From Candidatus Methanophagales archaeon (GTDB lineage: Archaea; Halobacteriota; Syntropharchaeia; Alkanophagales; Methanospirareceae), in assembly GCA_030612835.1 (NCBI GenBank), contig JAUWND010000003.1, positions 1-40,802 of the forward strand: a DNA stretch of 40,802 bases, read 5' to 3'. The notes under the pieces are model-generated. The model was not told the origin of the DNA. It made no database searches and was given only the letters and a program-made list of their open reading frames with translations. Below, in pieces: positions 7,061 through 15,439 of this stretch (the first letter of the stretch is position 1; each line of letters starts with the position of its first letter). Position numbers and translations under genes: made by a program.

Positions 7061-7482
7061 AGAAGAGTATTGTTATTGTGGTTTTTGTAGTTATTCTAAT
7101 TCTCGTAGGTCTTCTTGCGATTTCGTTTCTCGCAAAAGAAGTACCAATTCTTAACGTTCAGGCTGAGGTGACGGTGACTGATGACAAGCCTGCAATAGAA
7201 ATCGTGCAGTTGGAACAAGAGTACGTGCATCCATTGCAGAGCCCACGGGGCGGTCCTGATACTGGTTTTCCGGGTGTCGATGCAGTTGCAATAATCAACA
7301 ATTCAAAAATGAGCTACTGGCCTGCAAAGGATTATCATGGTAATGGCACCTATGATTTGGTAATCGGCTTTCATCGGGATGCCCTACCGAAAGAGGGCGA
7401 CATGGTAAAGGTGGTTGTAAAGGTAGTGGATGTGCGGGGGCGTACCTTGGCAACAGATGTAGAAGTTATGTTATGGGAGTAA
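7057..7482 (+). CDS. Membrane-anchored small protein in ccmF operon
   Basis: The 141-residue product has one N-terminal TM (about 4-26) and a soluble beta-rich domain, presumably outside the cell. It contains no Cys, so it is not a cytochrome, and it lacks the HxxxY or CxxxY heme-binding motif of CcmE. The ATGA overlap with the cytochrome gene and the 3-base gap to ccmF place it firmly in the operon. A role in presenting apocytochrome or heme to CcmF is possible but is inferred from context only. No family recognised. Confidence 0.6.
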   Translation: MKKSIVIVVFVVILILVGLLAISFLAKEVPILNVQAEVTVTDDKPAIEIVQLEQEYVHPLQSPRGGPDTGFPGVDAVAIINNSKMSYWPAKDYHGNGTYDLVIGFHRDALPKEGDMVKVVVKVVDVRGRTLATDVEVMLWE

Positions 7483-7485
7483 AAA

Positions 7486-9447
7486 ATGGAAATAGCAGGA
7501 CTCCTCATATCTTTCGCTTTGATCTTCCCCTGGCTCGTGCTGTCAGCTTGCATCTTACTGGTTCTTGATTTTATCATGTTGTTAAAGGCGAAGGCAAAGG
7601 GGAAGAAGATTTCGGAACTCGCATTTATCGCCTTTTCCATTGCTTGCGTGATCGTGGCAGCCACATACATCATGCTCACTCAATCATTCGTGAGTGACAT
7701 CTTTTCGTTGAAAGAGGTTTATACGTATAGCTCATCCGGCTTGACCCTCCCGTATAAAGTGGGCGGCCCGTGGATAGGGAGCAGCGGGTCAATGCTATTT
7801 GTAACTTTCTTCTTAGTGCTCGTATATTTCGTGTTCAGGTTTAAAGGATTAGGAAAAGAAAGCGAGTCTCGCACCACCACATACAAAATACTGGACCTCT
7901 TCCTCATCTTCCTCCTTCTCGTCACCTTACTTCAGAGCCCTTTTGAGCGCCTACCCATAGTGCCCCCGGACGGTGCAGGGCTCAATCCACTGTTGCAAAC
8001 GTTTTGGGTGCTTGTGCATCCGCCCGTGATCTTTTTAGGATACGTATTTGTCTTCTTCGCTTTCGCACTGACGCTGGCGGGGATGATAACAGGCGAGAAG
8101 GAAGAACTAAGAGCGCCACTAAAATGTTCCCTGTATGCAGCCTGGCTGTTTTTGGCGCTTGGGATTGCGCTCGGCGGGTGGTGGTCATACGAAGTTCTCG
8201 GCTGGGGTGGCTACTGGGCTTGGGACCCGGTGGAGACGGCATCGTTACTGCCCTGGTTCGCTCTTACGGCATATTTCCACTTGCCGCCTAAGAGCAAAGA
8301 TCTGGCGAAAGAGTTCACGCTCATGGTTTCGTTTGTTATGATCATCTTCGCAACCGCACTTACTCGGGGCGGGTTATTGGAGTCGGTTCATGCGTTTGGA
8401 AAATCTCCTGTCGGACCCGTACTTCTGGGCTTCGGGTTTTGCGTTCTATTATTCTTCGTCTATCTTGCGGTAAGGGCGAAAAAACCGCTTTATACCTTTG
8501 ATATTGACTTTTCTTCGCTTCATTCTGTATCTATCTTAGTCGCTTACTGGTCGCTGATGTTTTTGTTGATTATATGCTTCTTCGGCGATGCCGCACCAAT
8601 AGTAGGTGGCATTTTCAGCGAGAAGACCATGAGCGCAACCGGTGTAGAATTTTATAACCGATGGTGCTTCCCATTTACGCTCGCTTTTGTAGCCGCTTTA
8701 TTGGGTTGCAACGTCGCCCTGAAATTAGAGCGATGTCTTATGCTAATCATAGCTGTACTGGGTATTGGGCTAGTTTTAGCATTGCTCGGTGGGCCAACGC
8801 CGAATCCACTGATGAATTTCGGACTCCCGCTTCTGCTAGTCGCGGGATTTGCTATCGCTTATAATTCCGCTAAGGTAATGCAAAAGCGGAATTCATTGCA
8901 TTTATGGGGCAAAACCCTTATTCATCTCGCAGTCATCATAATACTATTAGGTGTTTTTTTCAGTGCAGTTGATGCTGCTAAGAACCCAAGAAGCTTTGTC
9001 GCAACGCCAAATTCCACTAAAGATATTTTAGGGACACAAATAGAATTTGGGAATTTTACTATCTATACCGGCATGGGGCGCGTTTTCTATCCACAGCATG
9101 TTTTCGTAGGCCCGGAATACTCAGCGCTAAAAATGGATGTTACGATTAAAGAAGGCGGGGATGTTCATCACAGAGCTCTCTGGATGTATCACTATGCAAA
9201 TCATGGGATCGTGTCTGAGCCTTTAATCATCTCCACTCTCGCGGGGGACATATATGCATCCATGCACCCCACCGCATCCAGCCATAATTCTTCCTTTTAT
9301 GCCATTATGGGCGTGGAAGTCCAGCCGGAAGATTTTGTCGTCAAGATAAAAAAGATCCCCCTGATATGGCTTCTCTGGTTCGGGATAGTTTTAATGGGAA
9401 TTGGGATGGTTGTACTGCTAGTCGGAGAACTAAAAAGTAAAAAATAA
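7486..9447 (+). CDS. ccmF: CcmF-like cytochrome c heme lyase
   Basis: The 653-residue polytopic protein has more than ten predicted TM segments. The tryptophan-rich WWD signature is clear (GWGGYWAWDPVETASLLPW, about residue 240), preceded by GAGLNPLLQTFWVLVHPP and GYVFVFFAFAL, both typical of CcmF/CcsA proteins. The C-terminal soluble loop (about 500-620) and final TM match CcmF rather than the shorter CcsA. It ligates heme to CxxCH motifs on the outer face of the membrane. The neighbouring multiheme cytochromes are its obvious substrates. No other Ccm gene is visible in the window. Confidence 0.93.
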   Translation: MEIAGLLISFALIFPWLVLSACILLVLDFIMLLKAKAKGKKISELAFIAFSIACVIVAATYIMLTQSFVSDIFSLKEVYTYSSSGLTLPYKVGGPWIGSSGSMLFVTFFLVLVYFVFRFKGLGKESESRTTTYKILDLFLIFLLLVTLLQSPFERLPIVPPDGAGLNPLLQTFWVLVHPPVIFLGYVFVFFAFALTLAGMITGEKEELRAPLKCSLYAAWLFLALGIALGGWWSYEVLGWGGYWAWDPVETASLLPWFALTAYFHLPPKSKDLAKEFTLMVSFVMIIFATALTRGGLLESVHAFGKSPVGPVLLGFGFCVLLFFVYLAVRAKKPLYTFDIDFSSLHSVSILVAYWSLMFLLIICFFGDAAPIVGGIFSEKTMSATGVEFYNRWCFPFTLAFVAALLGCNVALKLERCLMLIIAVLGIGLVLALLGGPTPNPLMNFGLPLLLVAGFAIAYNSAKVMQKRNSLHLWGKTLIHLAVIIILLGVFFSAVDAAKNPRSFVATPNSTKDILGTQIEFGNFTIYTGMGRVFYPQHVFVGPEYSALKMDVTIKEGGDVHHRALWMYHYANHGIVSEPLIISTLAGDIYASMHPTASSHNSSFYAIMGVEVQPEDFVVKIKKIPLIWLLWFGIVLMGIGMVVLLVGELKSKK

Positions 9448-9471
9448 AAACCAGAGAAATCATTTATTTAT

Positions 9472-10089
9472 CTATTTGTGTTTCCCCGGTGGATGACAGA
9501 CAGTACAGGTTTCTTCCGTAACGTCTACATCGTGGTCGTTGTGACATGCCACACACTCGTGTCCCTCATAACTGGGGCTCTCGTGGCCGACGTATTCACT
9601 GATTCTATGTGTCGTGTGCTTGATTGTAGGATGGCATTTAAAGCACGAGATAGTGGGGTCAGCGATTTCTTCTGGCGGTGTTCTGTGCTTACTATGGCAC
9701 TCCATGCAATGTTCCACTTTTGGAGATGCCGGTGGCTCCTGTTCTATGTGATCTGCCAGCGCTTCAAGAGCTTCGTTTGTGTCGCTTCCCTCCATCATCG
9801 CTTCCGCTATCGCTTCCGCATGGTGCGTGGCATGCCCCATGTACATGAACATTTCTATCCCATGCGGGTGATGGCAATCGTGACAATCCTCTATGTGATT
9901 ATGCACTGAATTTTGATGGGAGATCAAAAAATACTCCATCTCATGACAGTTCGAAGCACAGCTCTCCGGTTTTTCCATCTCTTCCATCATTGCAGGCATT
10001 ATAAATACCGCGCCAATCGCCGCACCGATGATGACACCGAGAGTAACCACTACGACCAATCCAATAATCACCTTCTCACCAAGTTCCAT
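9472..10089 (-). CDS. NapC/NirT-like membrane-anchored multiheme cytochrome
   Basis: The start at 10089 (MELGEK) is chosen because aggagg sits 7 bases before it; the upstream GTG is too close to that site. One N-terminal TM (about 8-32) is followed by heme motifs CASNCH (a CX3CH type), CHDCH, CMECH, CFKCH, CVACH and CTVCH. The opening block CASNCHEMEYFLISHQNS with CHDCHHP recalls the NapC/NirT/NrfH quinol-oxidising family, where a membrane anchor precedes hemes that take electrons from the lipid-soluble carrier. It may link a quinone or methanophenazine pool to the exported cytochromes (inference). It is convergent with ccmF. Confidence 0.8.
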   Translation of the reverse strand: MELGEKVIIGLVVVVTLGVIIGAAIGAVFIMPAMMEEMEKPESCASNCHEMEYFLISHQNSVHNHIEDCHDCHHPHGIEMFMYMGHATHHAEAIAEAMMEGSDTNEALEALADHIEQEPPASPKVEHCMECHSKHRTPPEEIADPTISCFKCHPTIKHTTHRISEYVGHESPSYEGHECVACHNDHDVDVTEETCTVCHPPGKHK

Positions 10090-10222
10090 ACGCACTCCTC
10101 CTAATTGTACTTTTCACTTTCATTTATTTTATATATCACTACTCCAAAAGGTGTTAATCACCTTTTAGCAAGGAGCACATATAAACTTTTCGCTTTTTTA
10201 TCACGAGAAAGAAAAATCAGAA

Positions 10223-10234
10223 AGCTTTATATAT
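10223..10234 (+). promoter_or_regulatory. TATA box for Yip1-like gene
   Basis: The sequence aaagctttatatatg lies about 35-45 bases before the ATG at 10268 and fits an archaeal TATA/BRE. Confidence 0.45.
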
Positions 10235-10267
10235 GTGGATCTATCTTTAGAGAAATGGTGATGTGTA

Positions 10268-10828
10268 ATGGAACTCGTAAAAAGAATACGCGGATTCGCA
10301 TTTAATCCGTCACAGGAATTCGCAGCGGCAAAGAAGGACACGCTCATGGATGCGTTCAAATATTATATCCTTTTGCTGGCTGTACTAGCGGCAATACTCG
10401 CAATTGTAGTGGCAGTAGCGGTGGCAGTAGCGGAGTCTATGGTTGAATTGCCGATGTTAGGGGGATTCGCTTTTCTGCTCGGTGCAGTGACTTTTGTGGA
10501 TATACTCATCATAGGATTCTTCGCCGCGCTCTACATCATAGTAGGGCTTCATATTTGGGTGTACTTGTTTGGCGGTAGAAAGGGGTTAAAGGAGACTGCA
10601 AAAGCGGTTACGTATGGTGCAACGCCGTGCTTGATATTAGGTTGGATTCCAGTAGCGAACGTCATCATCGGCCCGATATGGTCAGTTCTAGTGATAATTA
10701 ACGGTGTGATGCAGCTTCAAGAGCTTTCGCCTGGAATGGCTATTCTTGCTATAATCGTTGCAATCTTAGTGCCCGTGCTAGTAATTGCCGCAGTCCTTGC
10801 CGCGCTTGCTGTTCCAATGATGCTATAA
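10268..10828 (+). CDS. Yip1-family-like membrane protein
   Basis: The 186-residue protein opens with MELVKRIRGFAFNPSQEFAA, which resembles the start of archaeal and bacterial Yip1-domain proteins (basic amphipathic stretch plus NPxxxF), followed by about five TM segments. A short charged loop (FGGRKGLKETAKAVTYG) lies between TM3 and TM4 and is also typical. The biochemical function of prokaryotic members is unknown. It is convergent with the Lrp-family regulator and separated from it by a TAAAC repeat. Confidence 0.65.
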   Translation: MELVKRIRGFAFNPSQEFAAAKKDTLMDAFKYYILLLAVLAAILAIVVAVAVAVAESMVELPMLGGFAFLLGAVTFVDILIIGFFAALYIIVGLHIWVYLFGGRKGLKETAKAVTYGATPCLILGWIPVANVIIGPIWSVLVIINGVMQLQELSPGMAILAIIVAILVPVLVIAAVLAALAVPMML

Positions 10829-10859
10829 ACTAAACTAAACTAAACTAAACTAAACTAAA
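10827..10859. repeat. TAAAC pentamer tandem repeat
   Basis: About six copies of taaac sit exactly between the stops of two convergent genes. It may be slippage-derived; on one strand it could also affect termination. Confidence 0.7.
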
Positions 10860-10864
10860 GGTGA

Positions 10865-11305
10865 TCAGAGCTTAACGTTAAGCTCTTCCTTTAGCGTCTT
10901 GAGTACAAGCTCTGAATCCACCCGTTCCACACCTGCGATCTCTTTTAATTTCTCTATAATAGAGCCACATTTACCATGTCCTGTGCACTTGGAGATGACG
11001 AGTAGGTCAAAATCACCAGTTACATGGTGAACGCAACAACTCGCTTCTATCTTCGCCATCTCTTTACCAACCTCTTCGATACTATATTCCTGCTTGATTT
11101 TTATCTTGGAGATTAGCGTAACCATGCCGATCTCAGAGGTATTAAGAGTCGTAGTATAGCCACAAATAATGCCTTTTTCCGTTAGCTTTTTCACTCTATC
11201 GCTTACAGTGGCAGTGCTTACGCCTATCTTCTGCGCAATCTTAGTGAAAGATTTACGAGAATCCAACTGCAGTTCCTCCAATATCCTCTTATCTAAATTA
11301 TCCAT
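10865..11305 (-). CDS. Lrp/AsnC-family transcriptional regulator
   Basis: The 146-residue protein has an N-terminal winged helix-turn-helix (MDNLDKRILEELQLDSRKSF, recognition region STATVSDRVKKL) and a C-terminal ligand-binding/oligomerisation (RAM) domain from about residue 65, with the usual VTGDFDLLVI strand. The length is normal. A good ribosome-binding site (aggagg) lies just before the ATG. Such proteins sense amino acids or similar metabolites and act as global or local regulators. Its targets are not evident; GluRS lies upstream in the same direction with a separate promoter region. Confidence 0.92.
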   Translation of the reverse strand: MDNLDKRILEELQLDSRKSFTKIAQKIGVSTATVSDRVKKLTEKGIICGYTTTLNTSEIGMVTLISKIKIKQEYSIEEVGKEMAKIEASCCVHHVTGDFDLLVISKCTGHGKCGSIIEKLKEIAGVERVDSELVLKTLKEELNVKL

Positions 11306-11398
11306 GCTATCCTCCTTTAATTAAATGTGAGCAACAATGATTCCTATAATAGGTGTGCATAAATAGTTTTAATATATCTATGTATGTGGAATTCTAAG

Positions 11399-13081
11399 TT
11401 AATGTGTGAAATATGCTACTACCTCCGTTTTTGCAACAGAATCAATCATGACGAAACCGTATCGTTCGAACTGAACCACGTTTCCGAGTTCCGAAGCGAT
11501 CAACGGCTCGCCTATGCCTTCGTCTATCCCGTCTGGTCTCTTTACCCGGACTTTTATATTCTGTGTGGGCGCCCATTGGATAACCGGTACTTCGGGTTCG
11601 GGATCTATAACCTTGGCCTGTAATGGGTTAACGGACTCTATTTCCACAGTGCGGAGGTATTTCAGCCGTATTTTTTTTTGCCCCTCTTCTATCTTCGCGA
11701 AATCATCGCTACTTATGTAAACGGTATCGCCGGTTCTTATCTCACGGTAATCAGCTCTAGAAGGATGTTTCAAAGCCTTAGCTACGAAGGAATCGCCATC
11801 TTTTAGCTTCATCGCTTTCGGGTTACGCACAAAAAAATATCGCGATGCGAGCGCATCCACGGCTTTCCTGTTCTCCGCGTACAAATTCTTCATACTAACC
11901 GCTATGTCTGTTTGTGTAACGCCGATAGAGATAAAGAACTTACGAATTGCTTCTGACCGAAACCCTCTTCTACGTAGTGCTTTTAGCGTTGGGAGCTGTG
12001 GATCGTCCCAGCCGTCATATTCGCCGCTTTCTATCTGTTTCCTTAGCTCGGACGTGCTGAATTTACCGAATTCTTGCATCTTTATCCTACCCCAGAGTAT
12101 TGTTCTTGGATATCGCCAGCCGAGATAGTCATATATGAATTGCTGCCTCTGTCCCGATTTCATCAGGTCCTTGCCCCTTATTATATGCGTTACACCGAGT
12201 AGATGATCTTCTATCGCAGATTCAAAATCCAATGTTGGCCATACCACATATCTGCTGCCAACCCTGGGATGATCTTTTTTTAATATTCGGAATGCAACCC
12301 AATCTTTTAAAGCCGGGTCCGCACTTGCCATGTCCGTTTTTATCCTCAGAACCGCTTCCTTCTCTTCATAAGCGCCCGTTAGCATCTTCTCCCAATTGGC
12401 CATATTCGCCATAACGCTAACAGCTCTGTGAGGGCATGGTTCTTCCCGCTCTTTGTAGGCTTTGAACGCATCAGAACTGCAAAAGCAGACATAAGCCGCG
12501 CTCTTTTTTAGCAGTTCCTCTGCATATTTGTAATATATATCTATACGATCAGATGCCACTACCACTTCGTCTGGTTCGGCATCTAGCCATGCGCAGTCTT
12601 CAAGGTACCAGTCATAAGCCTCTAATAACGGGCGCTTTACGACAGGATCCGTATCATCAAACCGCAGAATGAATTTGCCTTTATACCGTTTCGCATATTC
12701 TGAATTTACTATTATGCCGCGGACACTGCCAAGCGTTGCAGCGCCGTTTGGATTGGGTGCGAATCGCATCACAACGCTTTCGCCTTCTGTAAGTTGCAGG
12801 TCAGGTAGTCTAACTTCCTGTTTCGCTTTCGCTTTCTCTTTTGGCTCTGCCACTAATTCCGGCGCTAGCTTGGTCAATTCCGCTATTCGATCATCCTTGC
12901 TCATTGATTCTATACGCGCTATCTCTTCTTTTACCAGTGCGTACACCTGTTTCGCATCCTTTCTCAATTCCGGATTCTCACCTAGGATCTTCTTCAGCAC
13001 GGAATCCACCTTAGGCGGTTTCTCATACCTTACCGCATTCTGCAGGGCGGATTTCCTTATCTTTGTTACTGTCTCTTCCAT
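11399..13081 (-). CDS. gltX: Glutamyl-tRNA synthetase, archaeal type
   Basis: The 560-residue class I aminoacyl-tRNA synthetase charges tRNA-Glu (and, in many archaea, tRNA-Gln by misacylation). An N-terminal helical extension of about 100 residues precedes the catalytic Rossmann fold with MRFAPNPNGAATLGSVRG. The usual HIGH motif is read here as TLGS, a form I believe occurs in some archaeal GluRS. The KMSKS-equivalent is EFGKFSTSEL. The beta-barrel anticodon-binding domain of the archaeal/eukaryotic type fills the C-terminus. Strong signatures include ILRFDDTDP and VVWPTLDFESAIEDHLLGVTH. Confidence 0.96.
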   Translation of the reverse strand: MEETVTKIRKSALQNAVRYEKPPKVDSVLKKILGENPELRKDAKQVYALVKEEIARIESMSKDDRIAELTKLAPELVAEPKEKAKAKQEVRLPDLQLTEGESVVMRFAPNPNGAATLGSVRGIIVNSEYAKRYKGKFILRFDDTDPVVKRPLLEAYDWYLEDCAWLDAEPDEVVVASDRIDIYYKYAEELLKKSAAYVCFCSSDAFKAYKEREEPCPHRAVSVMANMANWEKMLTGAYEEKEAVLRIKTDMASADPALKDWVAFRILKKDHPRVGSRYVVWPTLDFESAIEDHLLGVTHIIRGKDLMKSGQRQQFIYDYLGWRYPRTILWGRIKMQEFGKFSTSELRKQIESGEYDGWDDPQLPTLKALRRRGFRSEAIRKFFISIGVTQTDIAVSMKNLYAENRKAVDALASRYFFVRNPKAMKLKDGDSFVAKALKHPSRADYREIRTGDTVYISSDDFAKIEEGQKKIRLKYLRTVEIESVNPLQAKVIDPEPEVPVIQWAPTQNIKVRVKRPDGIDEGIGEPLIASELGNVVQFERYGFVMIDSVAKTEVVAYFTH

Positions 13082-13432
13082 TGTTCGCTACTGATTCTTT
13101 TATAGTTTAATAATAAAAAACCACATTATGCAGCATAAAATTCTGTCATATCTCGAGAGTTCAAAACACTTTGCTATTCTATCCTTAACGCTTAAAGCTT
13201 AAAGACTCAAGCTTGCAACATCCTATCTTTGCCGTTAGATTAACCGCAGAGTTCACAGAGAGCGCAGAGTCATTTACGAATCATTCGTAATTCGTAATTC
13301 TTAATTGAATTTTCTTTCGCCCCGCGTTCTCTGCGGTAAATGAAATGAGACAAAGTCAAGCTAAATATTCAGCGCAATTTCTGCATCTGAAATGTCCTTC
13401 ACAATCTCTGTCGCCCCTTATCCCAAACAACT
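13082..13432. other. Intergenic region upstream of gltX, with palindromic repeat
   Basis: This gap holds AT-rich probable promoter sequence for gltX (about 13100-13125, minus strand), then a repeat of family B (see 13241), and no ORF with coding character. Confidence 0.5.
13241..13341. repeat. Palindromic repeat family B
   Basis: The block begins TAACCGCAGAGTTCACAGAG and ends GCGTTCTCTGCGGTAAA, so its ends are inverse complements. The middle holds a second small palindrome (cgaatcattcgtaattcgtaattc). The same GCAGAG-type core occurs inside the MITEs at 4798 and 16441, but here the GGCAC ends are missing. Confidence 0.7.
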
Positions 13433-13477
13433 TTGTACCGCAAACCTTTATATAGTGCAAAGTATATTGTAGTAATC

Positions 13478-13751
13478 ATGACTGAAAAAAATCGAGCGAA
13501 GCGGAAGCGAGCGGGAAGTTTACCGGGCAATTCAAAGCGATGGTCCGAATTGGTTTTTTACCGGTATTTCGCGCGCTATCATGGCCGTAATTCTCTTCGA
13601 CCATCGGTACGCAGGGGTAACAGGTTTATTGGTCTGTACACACCCTTTTTTGAAAAAACAGATCCGGCAGAGTGTTGTCTACCCGCGCGTTGGATGCGCC
13701 CCTTCCGTGGTGGTAAAAGTAAAGATATTCAGGGAGGCGCCTGTGGGATAA
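13478..13751 (+). pseudogene. Decayed paralogue of the two downstream membrane proteins
   Basis: The ORF-track entry here (13433-13777) is probably not the coding frame. One frame over, open from 13482 to 13751, the translation has KKIERSG, EVYRAIQSDG and KKQIRQSVVYPRVG. These line up with LNKIEQKAYRDSQQDG and IRKRYTYPRIG of the gene at 14374 and with KKYITTPRMG at 13779. The only nearby ATG (13478) is out of frame by one base and the protein stops after about 90 residues instead of 200. A TATA box (tttatata, about 13447) still precedes it. This is a frameshifted, truncated third copy, or a short derivative starting at the ATG at 13581. Confidence 0.6.
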
Positions 13752-13778
13752 CTCGCTACCTAAAAAGGAGGTTTTAAA

Positions 13779-14390
13779 ATGACACAAAACATCAATCTGA
13801 AAGAACTCGAGAAGAAGGCATGGACATCTACTTTTGAAGATGGTATTATGGACATTGGAATAGGTCTTATATTAGTTGTGACAACAATTTGCCAGACGTT
13901 CGATGATGCTCGTTTTTATCTGTATCCATTATTCATAGTACCGGTACTGTTTATCACGGCAGCAAAAAAATACATTACGACTCCCAGGATGGGGCTTGTC
14001 AAATTCAGCAGGGCACGCAACAGAAAAAGTTATGTGCTTTACTTAATCATGACAGCATCAATTGTTATTCTGCTGATACTGACAGTAAAAGGATTGTTTC
14101 AACAATTACCGATGACACCTGTGATAGTCGGAGCGATAGTATTCTTTATCCCCTGTTCAATTGCATATTTTTTGAATTTTGACAGGATGTATATTTATGC
14201 TATCTTGTTTACGTTATCCTTTGCACTTAATGAGATAACAATAGCAAATACAGGAGTCATTGCAAGCGGTGCATATGCATGGCTGATCTCAGGAATAATA
14301 ATGATAGTGATCGGGGTTGTATATTTGGTTAGATTCCTGAAGAAATATCCGCTGCCTGTGAAGGGGGTGTACAATGACAGCACAAATTGA
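13779..14390 (+). CDS. Membrane protein, paralogue A of regulator-linked pair
   Basis: The 203-residue protein starts after a strong ribosome-binding site (aaaggagg). A cytoplasmic N-terminal helix (NINLKELEKKAWTSTFEDG) precedes TM pairs at about 27-45 and 48-64, a conserved loop KKYITTPRMGLVKF, then four more TM segments and a basic end (RFLKKYPLPVKG). The next gene has the same plan and shares the PR(M/I)G(L/F)VKF and RKYPL motifs. Function unknown; linkage to a winged-helix regulator suggests the operon responds to a membrane or small-molecule signal. Confidence 0.7.
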   Translation: MTQNINLKELEKKAWTSTFEDGIMDIGIGLILVVTTICQTFDDARFYLYPLFIVPVLFITAAKKYITTPRMGLVKFSRARNRKSYVLYLIMTASIVILLILTVKGLFQQLPMTPVIVGAIVFFIPCSIAYFLNFDRMYIYAILFTLSFALNEITIANTGVIASGAYAWLISGIIMIVIGVVYLVRFLKKYPLPVKGVYNDSTN

Positions 14391-14994
14391 TCTGAACAAG
14401 ATCGAGCAAAAAGCATATCGCGATTCACAGCAGGATGGCTTGATGGAACTCATGATGGGACTGATTCTCATGGCATTTGGTGGCTTTTTCTATTCCACCG
14501 TTTTTGTCTTCTATATATTGTTAATTTTATTTTCTGGCAGGATTGTGGAGTCTATTCGAAAACGGTACACATATCCCAGGATCGGGTTTGTCAAGTTCCC
14601 ACAGGAAAATCTCAAGCATAATTTGACCGGCGTTTTCCTTTTCGAGTTCGCAGTTATCGTGATTATATTCACCCTGATCTCTATTTTTGGCGACGTTAAG
14701 GATTATTCACAATGGGTGAAGTGGTCGCCATTGTTTTTCGGGATGATCCTAGTCGGACCCTTTGCCCACGCAGCATCCAAATCGGGAAACGTCCGTTATA
14801 CGGGATATGCAATCCTGTCAGTGATTCTTGGCGGTTTCTTCTCTTTGATAGAGTTTGGATCGGGATGTACGGGGTTGATACTCTATTTGGTTTTCATAGG
14901 CGGGTTCCTAGTCCTTAGTGGGTTGGTCATTTTCATCACGTTCCTGCGTAAGTATCCACTACTGGAAAAGGAGGCACCGGATGTCAGCAAGTGA
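14374..14994 (+). CDS. Membrane protein, paralogue B of regulator-linked pair
   Basis: The 206-residue paralogue of the preceding gene overlaps it by 17 bases. It has the same layout: N-terminal IDLNKIEQKAYRDSQQDG, two TM segments, the loop RYTYPRIGFVKF, four further TM segments and the basic tail LRKYPLLEKE. The two proteins probably form a hetero-oligomer. The strong overlap on both sides points to translational coupling with the regulator that follows. No function can be read from the sequence. Confidence 0.7.
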   Translation: MTAQIDLNKIEQKAYRDSQQDGLMELMMGLILMAFGGFFYSTVFVFYILLILFSGRIVESIRKRYTYPRIGFVKFPQENLKHNLTGVFLFEFAVIVIIFTLISIFGDVKDYSQWVKWSPLFFGMILVGPFAHAASKSGNVRYTGYAILSVILGGFFSLIEFGSGCTGLILYLVFIGGFLVLSGLVIFITFLRKYPLLEKEAPDVSK

Positions 14995-15307
14995 TTCCGA
15001 CGGCGAAGACCACCACCCCATCGCTGAGATCGACCGTTTGATCCATGAACCTGCCCGGCTCATGATCATGGCATACCTATATGTCGTCGAGAGCGCCGAC
15101 TTCCTCTTTTTGATGCACCAGACCGGGCTGACACACGGCAACCTATCCTCGCACATGAGCAAGCTGGAAGCTGCAGGCTACATCGAGATCGTAAAGGAAT
15201 TTGTGGACAGAAAGCCGCATACCATGCTCCAGCTCACAGACAAAGGGCGAACGGCTTTTCAGAAGTACCGGCAGAGTATGATGCAGGTATTCGATGATCT
15301 GCCCTGA
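14981..15307 (+). CDS. Winged-helix transcriptional regulator (MarR/ArsR-like)
   Basis: The ATG at 14981 is chosen over the ORF-track start because aaaggagg lies six bases before it; this gives 108 residues. The core IDRLIHEPARLMIMAYLYVV, TGLTHGNLSSHMSKLEAAGYI and the wing FVDRKPHTMLQLTDKGR are typical of the small winged-helix family that includes PF13601-type proteins. The gene overlaps the upstream membrane-protein gene by 14 bases, so it probably controls its own operon. The GC content seems higher than in nearby genes, which, with the bacterial-style gene order, hints at transfer; this was not measured. Confidence 0.85.
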   Translation: MSASDSDGEDHHPIAEIDRLIHEPARLMIMAYLYVVESADFLFLMHQTGLTHGNLSSHMSKLEAAGYIEIVKEFVDRKPHTMLQLTDKGRTAFQKYRQSMMQVFDDLP

Positions 15308-15369
15308 GCCAGCCACCCGGAGTAAAATCTATTTATCATCGTGACGTTTGAGACAACAACAAAATTAAA

Positions 15370-15384
15370 AACCTTTTTATATCC
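15370..15384 (+). promoter_or_regulatory. TATA box for PsbP/cohesin-like gene
   Basis: The sequence aaacctttttatatcc lies about 60 bases before the ATG at 15440, so a leader of some 30 bases is expected. Confidence 0.4.
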
Positions 15385-15439
15385 CTTTGTGCTTAGTAAT
15401 TTCACAGCCAGGTAAAATAGTGGCGAAAGGGTGTAATAA

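Noticed and set aside
7057-7482. CcmE identity for the gene before ccmF
   Set aside because: Size and topology fit, but there is no HxxxY or CxxxY heme-binding motif and no cysteine at all.
10105-10305. Plus-strand ORF of 66 residues
   Set aside because: It covers the promoter region of the Yip1-like gene and overlaps its start; no coding character.
10827-10859. CRISPR array
   Set aside because: The pentamer run and the other repeats lack the 24-40-bp repeat and unique spacer pattern; no cas genes are present in the window.
13433-13777. ORF-track protein of 114 residues
   Set aside because: Its translation is Arg-rich with no domain character, while the neighbouring frame matches the downstream membrane-protein family; treated as a shadow of a pseudogene.
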